A DNA stretch of 42,257 nt from Paenibacillus taihuensis (GCF_003386535.1 NZ_QTTN01000051.1:1-42257); one strand, 5' to 3'. Counted from the stretch's first letter, positions 7,542 to 19,890 are shown. Program-made: numbers and translations. The notes: generated by a model not told the origin, from the sequence alone.

Positions 7542-8309
7542 CTACAAATAACCGTTTTCGCGGAAGAACTCGAGGCTCAGCTCTGCGCTCTCCAGCGAAG
7601 AGTTCGCGAACTGCTCTTGCTCCACGATAATGTACTGAATGCCGACTTGCTCCGCAATATCCAGCACGCTCTTCAGGTCAACCACACCTTTACCTACCTC
7701 AGTGTCGCTGCGGCCGTCGCCGAAATCCTTAAAGTGCGCCAGAGGCACGCGGCCTGCGTAACGAGTTGCATAATCAACCGGCGTTTGGCCGCCCATATGC
7801 ACCCATCCGAAGTCGAATTCCGCTTGCAGATATTCCGGGGAAACCTTCTCGAGCAGCAGGTCGATAACCGGCTTGCCGTCCACGAGCTTGAATTCGAAAT
7901 CATGGTTATGATAGCCGTAGATAAGGCCTGCTTCCTTCACTTGCTTGCCTGCTGCTTCGAGGATGCCGGCAAGTCTGTTTACATCGTCAATCGTAGGGTT
8001 CTCAGGCAGCGGAGCCCAAGGCGTAATAATATATTGGAGGCCAAGCTCCTTCGCGTACTCGATTTGCTTCGCAAGATCCGCCTCGATTTTCTCCGGCTCG
8101 CCGAAGTTCAAACCAACATGCGCAGAAGGCGCCTGCAAGCCAAGCTCGTCCAGAAGCGCTTTCAATTCATTCGCCGGCGTGTTGAAGTAACCTGCAAATT
8201 CCACCGCTTGATAGCCCATTCCCGCTACTTTACGGATCGTACCGAGAAAGTCCTTCTCCGTTTGATCACGGAGCGTGTACAACTGTAAAGCTACAACTGG
8301 TTTTGCCAC
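7542..8309 (-). CDS. Sugar phosphate isomerase/epimerase-like TIM-barrel protein
   Basis: This 255-residue protein belongs to the xylose-isomerase-like TIM-barrel family (AP endonuclease 2 fold), which includes IolE, IolI and many uncharacterised sugar epimerases. It starts LQLYTLRDQ and carries GYQAVEFAG, YGYHNHDFEF, AEFDFGWVHMGG, LAHFKD and IIVEQEQ, which provide the Glu/Asp/His metal ligands. The substrate is unknown. The frame is open further upstream, but GAGGTGG five bases before the GTG at 8309 makes that the likely start. It stands alone between its own promoter and terminator and is not obviously co-transcribed with eno. Confidence 0.85.
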   Translation of the reverse strand: MAKPVVALQLYTLRDQTEKDFLGTIRKVAGMGYQAVEFAGYFNTPANELKALLDELGLQAPSAHVGLNFGEPEKIEADLAKQIEYAKELGLQYIITPWAPLPENPTIDDVNRLAGILEAAGKQVKEAGLIYGYHNHDFEFKLVDGKPVIDLLLEKVSPEYLQAEFDFGWVHMGGQTPVDYATRYAGRVPLAHFKDFGDGRSDTEVGKGVVDLKSVLDIAEQVGIQYIIVEQEQFANSSLESAELSLEFFRENGYL

Positions 8310-8347
8310 TGCTTCCACCTCATAATCGATTATTTTGGATGAAAATA

Positions 8348-8394
8348 CAAAAAAGAGGAGAGCGACATGTCCTTGCGCCACGCCTCTCTCCTCT
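8348..8394 (-). terminator. Terminator of the glycolysis operon (after eno)
   Basis: On the minus strand AGAGGAGAG (8394-8386) pairs with CTCTCCTCT (8362-8354) around a 23-nt loop and runs into TTTTTTG. It is 83 bases after the eno stop codon and is the only clear terminator between eno and the next gene. Confidence 0.75.
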
Positions 8395-8395
8395 C

Positions 8396-8401
8396 ATTAT
8401 A
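8396..8401 (-). promoter_or_regulatory. Candidate -10 element for the TIM-barrel gene
   Basis: A consensus TATAAT lies on the minus strand directly against the eno terminator. No clear -35 is present. Transcription would start near 8389, inside the first arm of the terminator stem, so transcripts from this promoter would lack part of that arm and could avoid termination. Confidence 0.45.
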
Positions 8402-8476
8402 TCGAACGCCCCGGCGTAAACTACCTCACCTTTTGGGACATTCTTTTGTCATTTTGGTATTGCTTCCTAACCGGAA

Positions 8477-9787
<1,311 letters not shown>

Positions 9788-9858
9788 TCAATTGTTTGTG
9801 TAAAATGACATCCTTAATCTTTTACCGCATCAAGGATACTGTTAAACGAATTTAATGC

Positions 9859-12185
<2,327 letters not shown>

Positions 12186-13367
12186 TTACTTATCGTTCAG
12201 TGCAACAACGCCCGGGAGCGCTTTGCCTTCCATAAACTCAAGCGAAGCGCCGCCGCCTGTGGAGATGTGATCCATCTTGTCAGCGAGGCCGAACTTCTCA
12301 GCTGCAGCAGCCGAGTCGCCGCCGCCGATTACAGTGTAAGCGGAAGTTTCTGCACAAGCTTGTGCGACTGCGAGTGTACCATGCGAGAACGGCTCGATCT
12401 CGAATACGCCCATTGGTCCGTTCCATACGACCAGCTTGGAGTTCTTGATCACGTCTGCATAGATTTCGCGAGACTTAGGACCGATGTCGATGCCTTCCCA
12501 ATCCGCCGGGATGCCGTCAACGTCAACGATCTTCGTGTTTGCTTTCGCGCTGAACTCGTCCGTAATGACGATATCAACCGGCAGCAGGAACTGCTTGCCA
12601 AGGGATTTTGCTTTCTCGATGAACTCGAGCGCCAGATCCAGCTTGGAGTTATCGCACAGCGATTGGCCGATTTCGTGGCCTTGCGCTTTGAAGAATGTGT
12701 AGGACAGACCGCCGCCGATGATGATGTTATCCGCGATTTCGATCATTTTGTTAATAACGTCAATCTTGTCTTTCACTTTGGAGCCGCCGACAATTGCCGT
12801 GAACGGACGCTCTGGGTTCAGCAGCGCACGGCCAAGCACGTCAAGCTCTTTCTCCATCAGCAGACCCGAAACAGCTGGCAGGTGGTGCGCAATGCCTTCA
12901 GTCGATGCATGTGCACGGTGAGCTGCGCCGAATGCATCGTTTACGAACAGATCAGCCAACTCGGCAAAAGCTTTTGCCAGTTCCGGATCGTTCTTCTCTT
13001 CGCCCTCGTAGAACCGCACGTTCTCCAGAAGAAGCACGTCGCCATCATTCAGAGCGGCAACTTCAGCCTTCACGGAGTCTCCGATTGCTTCGTCGGTTTT
13101 TACAACAGGCTTGCCGAGCAATTGGGACAGACGCACGCCGGCTTCTGTCAGACGCATGCTCTCTACAACTTGACCTTTTGGACGTCCCAGGTGGCTCGCC
13201 AAAATGACTTTCGCGCCGTTCTCGATCAAATACTTAATGGTTGGAAGTGTTTCGCGGATCCGTGTATCATCGGTAATTGCACCGTTTTCCATTGGCACGT
13301 TAAAATCAACGCGGACAAATACGCGTTTGCCGGCTACTTCAACGTCACGTACACTCTTCTTGTTCAT
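12186..13367 (-). CDS. pgk: Phosphoglycerate kinase
   Basis: Pgk transfers phosphate from 1,3-bisphosphoglycerate to ADP. With the ATG at 13367 the protein is 393 residues, the usual size, starting [25 protein letters not shown] in family style. The substrate arginines in RIRETLPTI and SHLGRPKG, the hinge and the nucleotide motif [13 protein letters not shown] are present. The frame is open further upstream, but GGGAGGA nine bases before 13367 decides the start. The 226-base gap to gap contains two hairpins (13476-13493 and 13542-13569), so pgk may be expressed partly from processed or separately initiated mRNA. No promoter there convinces me. Confidence 0.97.
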   Translation of the reverse strand: MNKKSVRDVEVAGKRVFVRVDFNVPMENGAITDDTRIRETLPTIKYLIENGAKVILASHLGRPKGQVVESMRLTEAGVRLSQLLGKPVVKTDEAIGDSVKAEVAALNDGDVLLLENVRFYEGEEKNDPELAKAFAELADLFVNDAFGAAHRAHASTEGIAHHLPAVSGLLMEKELDVLGRALLNPERPFTAIVGGSKVKDKIDVINKMIEIADNIIIGGGLSYTFFKAQGHEIGQSLCDNSKLDLALEFIEKAKSLGKQFLLPVDIVITDEFSAKANTKIVDVDGIPADWEGIDIGPKSREIYADVIKNSKLVVWNGPMGVFEIEPFSHGTLAVAQACAETSAYTVIGGGDSAAAAEKFGLADKMDHISTGGGASLEFMEGKALPGVVALNDK

Positions 13368-13475
13368 AAGTAGAAATCCTCCCGGGGTACCTAACTTCAC
13401 TAAGATGAATGCTGCCTTCCAATCATCCCAGGATAAAGGTCTAAGTATATTAAAAATTCGCCACTTGCTATCCAT

Positions 13476-13493
13476 CCCGCGGCTTTCCGCAGG
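13476..13493 (-). other. Small GC-rich hairpin in the pgk leader
   Basis: On the minus strand CCTGCGG-AAAG-CCGCGGG forms a 7-bp stem with a 4-nt loop. No T run follows, so it is not a terminator. It may be an mRNA stability or processing element between gap and pgk. Confidence 0.4.
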
Positions 13494-13541
13494 TTTATAT
13501 TTATAGTTTAGATAATGCTATAGTGTCCCGAAAACTATCGA

Positions 13542-13569
13542 GAAGGAGCTGCATTCAAGCAGCTCCTTC
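13542..13569 (-). terminator. Hairpin after gap
   Basis: An 11-bp perfect stem, GAAGGAGCTGC / GCAGCTCCTTC, with a 6-nt loop lies 24 bases after the gap stop codon. The sequence after it (TCGATAGTTTT) is only mildly T-rich. Partial termination or 3'-end protection would raise gap expression over the downstream genes. Confidence 0.55.
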
Positions 13570-13593
13570 ACGTTAGTAACGAATGTCTATGTC

Positions 13594-14610
<1,017 letters not shown>

Positions 14611-14679
14611 CTAGACATAATTTCATTTATCTCAAGACGAGTACCAGCAGCAGCTGTAAGCCGGCCGCTTTCGTCAAGA

Positions 14680-15738
14680 TCACTTGCTTGTGGCCGAAGC
14701 TTCTTGCTCTTCCTTATCGATGATCGCTGCAATCTCAAGTGCCGCAGCTTCATCTGTGACGAGCACATCATCATGCCCAAAATGCATCACCGCTGCGATC
14801 GCTTCGCCCTTGCTGCGTCCGCCTGCGATAGCGATGACGACTTCTGTTTCCATAATGTCCTCAAGTCTGAGGCCCGCGGTCAGCATCTTGTGAACGACGG
14901 CACCGCTTCGATCGAAGTAGTAGCCGAATGATTCCGCAAGCGCGCCTTCTGCTTCCATCGCTTCCACTACAGTCGCGTCCACGCGTCTGCGCCGCGCCAT
15001 GACCATAGCGTCCCCGATCCCATGTATGACGATGCGGGCACTGCGGATAACCTCCACAATCTCCCTCACGTTCGGTTCCTGCATCAAGGATGTGTAAGCT
15101 TCCTCTCCGAGATGATCCGGTACATGGAGCATCCGGTACTGCGCGCCGGTCCGTTTCGCCATCGTCGAGGCGATGGTATTCGCTTGATAATCGAGGCTTT
15201 CGCCAAGCCCGCCCCGTGCCGGTACGAACCAATTCCCTTTGAACGGCGTCTGTGTCGTCAGCTGATTCGCTACTTGGGCCATCGTGGATCCGCCGGTTAC
15301 TGCAATGACATCGTTCTGCTTCATCGCCTTGCTCAGCACGGCACAGCCGGCCTTGCCAAGCTCCCGCTTCGTGTGCGGAGATGAATCCGAATCACCGGAT
15401 ACGATGACAACCTGCTTCAGTCCAAAATGATGGCGAATTCGTTCCTCCAGCTCCGACAAGCCGAACATCGTCTTGTAGAATGGCTCCATATCCTCCAGCA
15501 GTCGCTTCCCGGCTTCACTGATGCGCATGCCTGCCGCATCTATTAGGAGAAGCCCCTGAGCCTTCAGGAAATCCGTCTCCGCTCGGAGCACACGCTCTGT
15601 CATATCCAATGATGCTGCTAATGTGCGCCGGCCGACCATATCCGAGAGCATTACCTGGCGGAGTATGAGGTACCGTTTTCTCATCACAACGAGCAAGTCC
15701 GGAAGAAGCTGCTGCTGTATTTCGATGAGAGTTTGCAT
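14680..15738 (-). CDS. cggR: Central glycolytic genes regulator CggR (SorC family)
   Basis: CggR represses the glycolysis operon when fructose 1,6-bisphosphate is low. The 352 residues have an N-terminal DNA-binding part (about 1-85, RYLILRQVMLSDMVGRRTLAASLDMTERVLRAE) and a C-terminal SorC sugar-binding domain with VIAVTGGSTMAQVA and VIAIAGGRSKGEAIAAVM. A stop codon in frame just upstream fixes the ATG at 15738; an AGGAG lies 13 bases away and GAAGG adjoins the start, so initiation may be weak, which suits a repressor. Its operator and promoter lie at 15796-15865, so it should be autoregulated. Confidence 0.96.
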   Translation of the reverse strand: MQTLIEIQQQLLPDLLVVMRKRYLILRQVMLSDMVGRRTLAASLDMTERVLRAETDFLKAQGLLLIDAAGMRISEAGKRLLEDMEPFYKTMFGLSELEERIRHHFGLKQVVIVSGDSDSSPHTKRELGKAGCAVLSKAMKQNDVIAVTGGSTMAQVANQLTTQTPFKGNWFVPARGGLGESLDYQANTIASTMAKRTGAQYRMLHVPDHLGEEAYTSLMQEPNVREIVEVIRSARIVIHGIGDAMVMARRRRVDATVVEAMEAEGALAESFGYYFDRSGAVVHKMLTAGLRLEDIMETEVVIAIAGGRSKGEAIAAVMHFGHDDVLVTDEAAALEIAAIIDKEEQEASATSK

Positions 15739-15795
15739 CCTTCAACATCAACTCCTGTTACGAAAAGAGCGCGATTCAAGGGGACAAGGTGCGTG

Positions 15796-15831
15796 GACGT
15801 GTAATGTCCCGCATGCACTTTTTTAGTCCCA
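15796..15831 (-). promoter_or_regulatory. CggR operator (two direct repeats)
   Basis: On the minus strand TGGGAC-N6-AGTG and CGGGAC-N6-CGTC are spaced exactly 20 bases apart. This fits the B. subtilis CggR operator layout CGGGACN6TGTC-N4-CGGGACN6TGTC as I know it. It covers the region from about +1 to +35 of the promoter just upstream. Confidence 0.8.
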
Positions 15832-15836
15832 CACAT

Positions 15837-15865
15837 ATTGTACTCCAAACTTCAGGCAGGGGCAA
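15837..15865 (-). promoter_or_regulatory. Promoter of the cggR glycolysis operon
   Basis: TTGCCC (15865-15860) and TACAAT (15842-15837) are 17 bases apart on the minus strand. The predicted start near 15830 lies at the edge of the CggR operator, so bound CggR would block elongation or promoter escape. Confidence 0.8.
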
Positions 15866-15979
15866 GATCAGTTTGCCCGGTGAAACCGTTTACTGTCACG
15901 ATTTCCGAAAATTTAATTTATTGCCCACACTTGCTTTTCTCGGTGCAATGGCATATACTAATCTTCGCTGTCACTATAC

Positions 15980-16054
15980 GCGCCCGTGGTCCAATGGATA
16001 TGACGTAGGCCTCCGGAGCCTGAGATCGAGGTTCAATTCCTCGCGGGCGCGCCA
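15980..16054 (+). tRNA. tRNA-Arg (anticodon CCG)
   Basis: A 75-nt cloverleaf with acceptor GCGCCCG / CGGGCGC, discriminator G and an encoded CCA. The anticodon loop CTCCGGA gives CCG, which reads CGG. The T loop is GTTCAATTC. It is a single tRNA gene divergent from cggR. Confidence 0.95.
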
Positions 16055-16087
16055 TTTACAATTCAATTACATCTGCATTCATAACAA

Positions 16088-16113
16088 AGGACCTTCCGAT
16101 AACGGAGGGTCCT
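16088..16113 (+). terminator. Terminator after tRNA-Arg
   Basis: AGGACCTTCCG and CGGAGGGTCCT pair over 11 bp around ATAA, followed by TCTTG. It is 33 bases after the tRNA CCA end. The T run is short. Confidence 0.6.
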
Positions 16114-16226
16114 TCTTGCATATCCACGCGCGCACGCATGTAATGCCCCTGCACCTCATACAGCATCTCCAATTCCACTGCAAAGTAACCTTGCTAACCC
16201 GTCAATTTGACTGACTTTTGCGATGT

Positions 16227-16243
16227 TTTGACCATCTTTGACT
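16227..16243 (-). promoter_or_regulatory. CtsR operator in the clpP promoter
   Basis: On the minus strand AGTCAAAGATGGTCAAA fits the CtsR consensus RGTCAAANANRGTCAAA exactly. It overlaps the -35 element of clpP. A further half-match (TTTGACT at 16206-16212) lies just upstream. CtsR is the class III heat-shock repressor of clp genes in Firmicutes. Confidence 0.85.
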
Positions 16244-16266
16244 TTTCCTGATCAATCCGTTATGAT
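16238..16266 (+). promoter_or_regulatory. Sigma-A promoter of clpP
   Basis: TTGACT and TATGAT are 17 bases apart. The start would be near 16273, giving a leader of about 40 nt with AAGGAGG before the ATG. Confidence 0.85.
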
Positions 16267-16313
16267 GATTACACGATTCACTATTTAATACATGTTCCCA
16301 AGGAGGTCTTACG

Positions 16314-16904
16314 ATGGAAATGATGAATTTCGTACCAATGGTTATTGAACAGAACAACCGCGGCGAACGCGCTTACGACATCTACTCCCGTTTGCTGAAG
16401 GATCGAATTGTTTTCCTCGGCACGCCGGTCAACGATATGGTCGCCAACTCCATTATCGCGCAGCTGTTGTTCCTTGCAGCCGATGATCCGGATAAGGACA
16501 TCTCCCTTTACATTAACAGCCCTGGCGGTTCGGTATCCGCTGGTCTCGCTATTTTTGATACGATGAATTTCATTAAGCCCCAAGTATCGACGATCTGCGT
16601 CGGTATGGCCGCTTCGATGGGTGCATTCTTGCTCGCTGCAGGCGAGAAGGGCAAACGTTATGCGCTGCCTAACAGCGAAGTGATGATCCACCAGCCGCTC
16701 GGCGGCGCTCAAGGTCAAGCAAGCGATATCGAGATTCGCGCGAAGCATATCTTGAAAACTCGCGACAGACTGAACACAATCTTGGCAGAGCGCACAGGTC
16801 AATCCTTCGAGAAGATCGAGCGCGATACGGACCGCGATAATTTCATGTCGGCTGCGGAAGCTGCTGCTTACGGCCTCGTTGATAAAGTCATTGATAAGCT
16901 GTAA
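16314..16904 (+). CDS. clpP: ATP-dependent Clp protease proteolytic subunit ClpP
   Basis: ClpP forms the barrel-shaped serine protease core that works with ClpX and ClpC, and it degrades tmRNA-tagged proteins among others. The 196 residues match the family. The triad is Ser101 in [10 protein letters not shown], His126 in MIHQPLGG and Asp175 in DTDRDNF; the oxyanion-hole region SPGGSVSAG is at 69-77. AAGGAGG before the ATG is near perfect. The promoter carries a CtsR box, so heat and protein stress should induce it. It is monocistronic, with a strong terminator after it. Confidence 0.98.
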   Translation: MEMMNFVPMVIEQNNRGERAYDIYSRLLKDRIVFLGTPVNDMVANSIIAQLLFLAADDPDKDISLYINSPGGSVSAGLAIFDTMNFIKPQVSTICVGMAASMGAFLLAAGEKGKRYALPNSEVMIHQPLGGAQGQASDIEIRAKHILKTRDRLNTILAERTGQSFEKIERDTDRDNFMSAAEAAAYGLVDKVIDKL

Positions 16905-16949
16905 TCCTTAGCACGTAAGCTTGCAACAGCCTTAAATATGCACGCTATG

Positions 16950-16985
16950 AAAGAGCGATCTTCCTGCTTAGGAGGATCGCTCTTT
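16950..16985 (+). terminator. Strong terminator after clpP
   Basis: A 16-bp stem, AAAGAGCGATCTTCCT / AGGAGGATCGCTCTTT, closes on GCTT and ends in TTTTG. It is 45 bases after the clpP stop. Confidence 0.9.
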
Positions 16986-17167
16986 TGCCTTCTCTGGTTA
17001 AAATTGTTATTAAATACCATAAATTATTTGTTCTGTCAATGGTCATTTAACGCGCTGAATCGGTGCGGACTGGCTATAAAAATCATGTTACTATGTACTA
17101 AATGATTCCATATTCACCGTCCCTTAGGCTATGACACAGAAATCTATAATAACGGAGTTGCACACGC

Positions 17168-17479
17168 ATGAAACTTACGAATCCATTCGCAAGCGTGCGA
17201 AATTTCATTCGAACGAGCGATGCTGGAAACGCATACGCGCAGTACACCCCTGGCTACGAGCCGGGCTATGCACATACGACAGATGGGGATACCCACAATT
17301 TGTTCTTGCCGATGCAGGACAAGTCTCTGCTGCTGCGTCCGCTTAGCGATAATCATCTGATTGAGGTTTATCACGAAGCGATTGCAATGCGTTTGTCCGA
17401 AGAATTCATTGCCCTGATTGAACATGCCATCGAGCAGCGAGGACTATCGATCAACGACGACCATAAGACGCTGGCATAA
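17168..17479 (+). CDS. sda: Sda-domain sporulation kinase inhibitor with N-terminal extension
   Basis: Residues about 57-93 (PLSDNHLIEVYHEAIAMRLS, then EEFIALIEHAIEQRGL) resemble B. subtilis Sda, the helical hairpin that binds sporulation histidine kinases and blocks phosphorelay entry when DNA replication is disturbed. Sda itself is about 46-52 residues; this frame has 103, with about 55 extra residues rich in Tyr, Pro and Thr. The ATG at 17168 has GGAG ten bases upstream. An internal ATG at codon 49 would give a normal-sized Sda but lacks a ribosome binding site. I see no convincing DnaA box upstream, unlike the B. subtilis gene. The gene ends at a terminator shared with the opposing SIMPL gene. 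Confidence 0.75.
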   Translation: MKLTNPFASVRNFIRTSDAGNAYAQYTPGYEPGYAHTTDGDTHNLFLPMQDKSLLLRPLSDNHLIEVYHEAIAMRLSEEFIALIEHAIEQRGLSINDDHKTLA

Positions 17480-17495
17480 GCGTATTGCATGAATA

Positions 17496-17533
17496 AAGGC
17501 AGGCCGCTCTCCTTCGGGAGAATGGCCTGCCTT
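17496..17533. terminator. Bidirectional terminator between sda and the SIMPL gene
   Basis: AAGGCAGGCC and GGCCTGCCTT form a 10-bp stem, with an inner CTCTCC-ttcg-GGAGA stem. The two genes converge on it; T or A runs occur on both sides (CTTCTCTGTTT on plus, TTTATTC on minus). Confidence 0.8.
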
Positions 17534-17550
17534 CTCTGTTTCTATCTCTA

Positions 17551-18324
17551 TTATTGCATTTCGTAAACGACGGTAATGTCGGTGGAGACGTTGATCGTAC
17601 CTGTCTCGATGCTCGTTGGCGCTTTCGAACCCGACATTGCGCTGTCCGCTGCCGCCATGTTGCCTTGACCGTAGTAGATCGGACCGGCATTGACGCTATT
17701 TTGCGAGATCGAGATGACTTCTTTCACTTGCTTGCCCGCTGCCTTCGCAAGTGTATCGGCTTTCGCTCTTGCATTCGCCATCGCCTTATCGAGCGCCTGC
17801 AACTCGTATTGGTCTTGCTTCTCAGTATCGAATTGAACGCCTTCCACACGGTTAACGCCCGATGCCGACAATGCATCCAGCAGCTGTCCGATGCCATCCA
17901 GGTTACGCGTCGTAATTTGAACGCTATGTGTCGCTACGTACCCTTTCACTTTGCTCTCGCCCGTCTTCTGATCGTAGCTGTACTCCGGCTGAACGTAGAA
18001 GCCCGTTGTCTTTACATCCTTCTCCGCCATCTTGTACGTCGTGAACAGCACCTTCTTCAGACCTGCGAACTGTGTCGCATTCTGCGCTTGTGCATCCTTC
18101 GCTGTCGTTGCGTGAGTCTCCACGGAAACGTTCACATAAGCAACGTCAGGCGTGACCTGCAGCTTGCCTGTTCCCGCAACCGTAATCGTGCTCTTCTGAA
18201 CGATAGCGCTGTTATCGACCGCGTACACCTCATTGCCGTTATGGCTTGCCGCTCCGAACACCGTTCCAACCCCTACCGCCAGTGCCAGTACAGGCACCAG
18301 TACCCATTTCCGATTCCACAACAT
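17551..18324 (-). CDS. Secreted SIMPL-domain (DUF541) protein
   Basis: A 257-residue exported protein. It begins with a signal peptide (MLWNRKW, then a hydrophobic stretch to about residue 25) and continues as one SIMPL/DUF541 domain: STITVAGTGKLQVTPDVAYV, the VKGYVATHSVQITTRNL block, LDKAMANARAKADTLAKAAG and a closing VSTDITVVYEM. E. coli YggE, of this family, protects against oxidative stress, but the biochemical role is not established. AAGGGG lies about 12 bases before the ATG, a loose spacing. It converges on sda and is followed by no further co-directional gene until the terminator. Confidence 0.85.
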   Translation of the reverse strand: MLWNRKWVLVPVLALAVGVGTVFGAASHNGNEVYAVDNSAIVQKSTITVAGTGKLQVTPDVAYVNVSVETHATTAKDAQAQNATQFAGLKKVLFTTYKMAEKDVKTTGFYVQPEYSYDQKTGESKVKGYVATHSVQITTRNLDGIGQLLDALSASGVNRVEGVQFDTEKQDQYELQALDKAMANARAKADTLAKAAGKQVKEVISISQNSVNAGPIYYGQGNMAAADSAMSGSKAPTSIETGTINVSTDITVVYEMQ

Positions 18325-18427
18325 TTGATCGCAGCCCCTTTTCTAATCAAATTGTCACTTCTGTCTACTCAGACGCTGCAAGTCTTTCCTTTGTTGCGGG
18401 CGCTGCGGAAAATAGTTCCGAAAATAG

Positions 18428-18450
18428 AAAAAACCCCCGCAAGGGAGTTT
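18428..18450 (-). terminator. Terminator of the HPr-family gene
   Basis: On the minus strand AAACTCCC-ttgc-GGGGGTTT forms an 8-bp stem (one G-U) and ends in TTTTTT. It is 25 bases after the stop codon. Confidence 0.85.
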
Positions 18451-18475
18451 CTTCATGGTGATCGTTTTGCCGATC

Positions 18476-18745
18476 TTATTGGTTTTCCAACTCTTCCTTG
18501 CTTACCAAGTTGACTAAAGCGGTTACAGCCTGATCGGCGTCGGAACCTTCTGCACTAATCGTAACTTCAGTACCGGAGCTGATTGCAAGGCTCATAATAC
18601 CCATAATCGATTTAGCGTTCACTTTTTTATCGTCTTTCTCTACGAACACCTCAGAAGAAAACTTGTTCGCTTCCTGAACAAAAAGTGCGGCTGGTCTTGC
18701 ATGAAGACCCGTCTTCAGTCGAACGACAACCGGGTGTCTTGTCAT
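18476..18745 (-). CDS. HPr-family phosphocarrier protein at the crh locus
   Basis: An 89-residue HPr fold protein. Both regulatory sites are present: His15 in TGLHARP, the site phosphorylated by PTS enzyme I, and Ser46 in NAKSIMGIM, the target of HPr kinase. In B. subtilis the gene in this position, after whiA, is crh, which has Gln15 and cannot carry PTS phosphate. This protein therefore has the location of Crh but the residues of HPr. It may act both in sugar transport and as CcpA corepressor. HprK, which should phosphorylate Ser46, is encoded at 36641-37579. The start is ATG with GGGGG upstream. It is separated from whiA by a structured leader with its own promoter. Confidence 0.92.
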   Translation of the reverse strand: MTRHPVVVRLKTGLHARPAALFVQEANKFSSEVFVEKDDKKVNAKSIMGIMSLAISSGTEVTISAEGSDADQAVTALVNLVSKEELENQ

Positions 18746-18808
18746 GGAAACCTTACCCCCTATACGAAATTCAATCCAACGATTGAGACATTTACAAACG
18801 TCATTTTA

Positions 18809-18854
18809 ACATTATAGAATTTATATGCTTCATCTGTATGAATTTCTATAATGT
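18809..18854. promoter_or_regulatory. Long inverted repeat in the HPr-gene leader
   Basis: ACATTATAGAA (18809-18819) and TTCTATAATGT (18844-18854) are perfect inverted arms, with further partial pairing inside. Each arm contains a TATAAT on one strand. It could fold in the RNA leader or be a symmetric operator covering a second promoter. Confidence 0.5.
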
Positions 18855-18875
18855 CTCCGTGAAACGTTAGCTTTT

Positions 18876-18925
18876 TGTCGCCAAAGGATGGCGACATCCG
18901 TTTACACTTGCTCACCATTATAGCA
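18876..18925 (-). promoter_or_regulatory. Extended -10 promoter and leader hairpin upstream of the HPr gene
   Basis: On the minus strand TGCTATAAT (18925-18917) is an extended -10 element; no good -35 is seen. The predicted RNA starts near 18910 and first meets a hairpin, TGTCGCCA-tcctt-TGGCGACA (18896-18876). That stem is followed by A residues, not T, so it is a leader structure or the 3' hairpin of whiA rather than a classical terminator. Confidence 0.5.
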
Positions 18926-18942
18926 CTTTTCTTAAGTCTACA

Positions 18943-19884
18943 CTAGCCTTCCGCTGAACCGTTCCGTATTTTTTCGGCAAGCTCGTCGATTTTGCGCAAA
19001 CGGTGATTCACACCGGACTTGCTCACTTTACCGCTAAGCATTTCGCCGACTTCCGTCAGATTCAGGTCAGGGTGCGTCAGCCGCACTTGAGCCACTTCCC
19101 GAAGCTTATCCGGCAAGGAATCAAGGCCAACCTCCCGCTCCAGCAGCTTAATATTATCGATCTGCCGCACAGCCGCACCAATGGTCTTATTCAGATTGGC
19201 TGTCTCGCAGTTAACGATCCGATTCACGGAGTTACGCATATCCCGCATGATGCGGACATCCTCGAACTTGAACAGCGCCTGGTGCGCACCGGCGATGCTG
19301 AGGAACTCGATAATTTTCTCGCCCTCTTTCATGTAGAAGATGAAGCCTTTTTTGCGTTCGATGCAGCGGGCGTTCAATTCGAACTTGTTCGCCAGCTCCA
19401 CAAGCGCCTTGCAGTGCTCTTCGTACATGGTTGCAATTTCAAGATGATAGGAGGACCCCTCCGGATTATTCACCGAGCCGCCTGCCAGAAACGCGCCGCG
19501 CAAATACGACCGTTTGCAGCAGGACTTGCGGATGATCTCCTTATCGATGCCCTGATTGAACATAAATCCTTCAGAAACAATCCTTAACTCACTCAATATC
19601 TCTTGAACCTTGGCCGGAATCCGTACGATATAGACGTTATTCTTCTTCAGTCTCATCTTCTTGCGCACGAGCAGCTCCGTATGCACGTCAAACTGCTTCT
19701 TAATGAGGGAGTAGATTCGTCTTGCAATCGCGGCATTCTCGGTAGAGATATCGAGGATGATTTTACGGCTGGATAGCGATACCGAGCCATTCATTCGGAT
19801 GAGCGCCGAAAGCTCCGCTCTCTCACAGCACGGATCCGCTTCGATGAGCGTCAACTCTTTTTTGGTTTGTCCCGCAAAAGACAA
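18943..19884 (-). CDS. whiA: DNA-binding protein WhiA
   Basis: WhiA is a conserved Gram-positive DNA-binding protein; it is a sporulation regulator in Streptomyces and affects cell division in B. subtilis. The 313 residues have an N-terminal degenerate LAGLIDADG homing-endonuclease-like region (about 1-215, with [20 protein letters not shown]) and a C-terminal helix-turn-helix (about 225-305, [20 protein letters not shown] then [15 protein letters not shown]). The start is TTG at 19884 with GAGGTGA upstream, six bases after yvcK. It ends the rapZ-yvcK-whiA cluster. Confidence 0.96.
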   Translation of the reverse strand: MSFAGQTKKELTLIEADPCCERAELSALIRMNGSVSLSSRKIILDISTENAAIARRIYSLIKKQFDVHTELLVRKKMRLKKNNVYIVRIPAKVQEILSELRIVSEGFMFNQGIDKEIIRKSCCKRSYLRGAFLAGGSVNNPEGSSYHLEIATMYEEHCKALVELANKFELNARCIERKKGFIFYMKEGEKIIEFLSIAGAHQALFKFEDVRIMRDMRNSVNRIVNCETANLNKTIGAAVRQIDNIKLLEREVGLDSLPDKLREVAQVRLTHPDLNLTEVGEMLSGKVSKSGVNHRLRKIDELAEKIRNGSAEG

Positions 19885-19890
19885 TGTAAC

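Noticed and set aside
16986..17167. DnaA boxes upstream of the Sda-domain gene
   Set aside because: The nearest match, ATATTCACC, has two mismatches to TTATNCACA, and there is no cluster.
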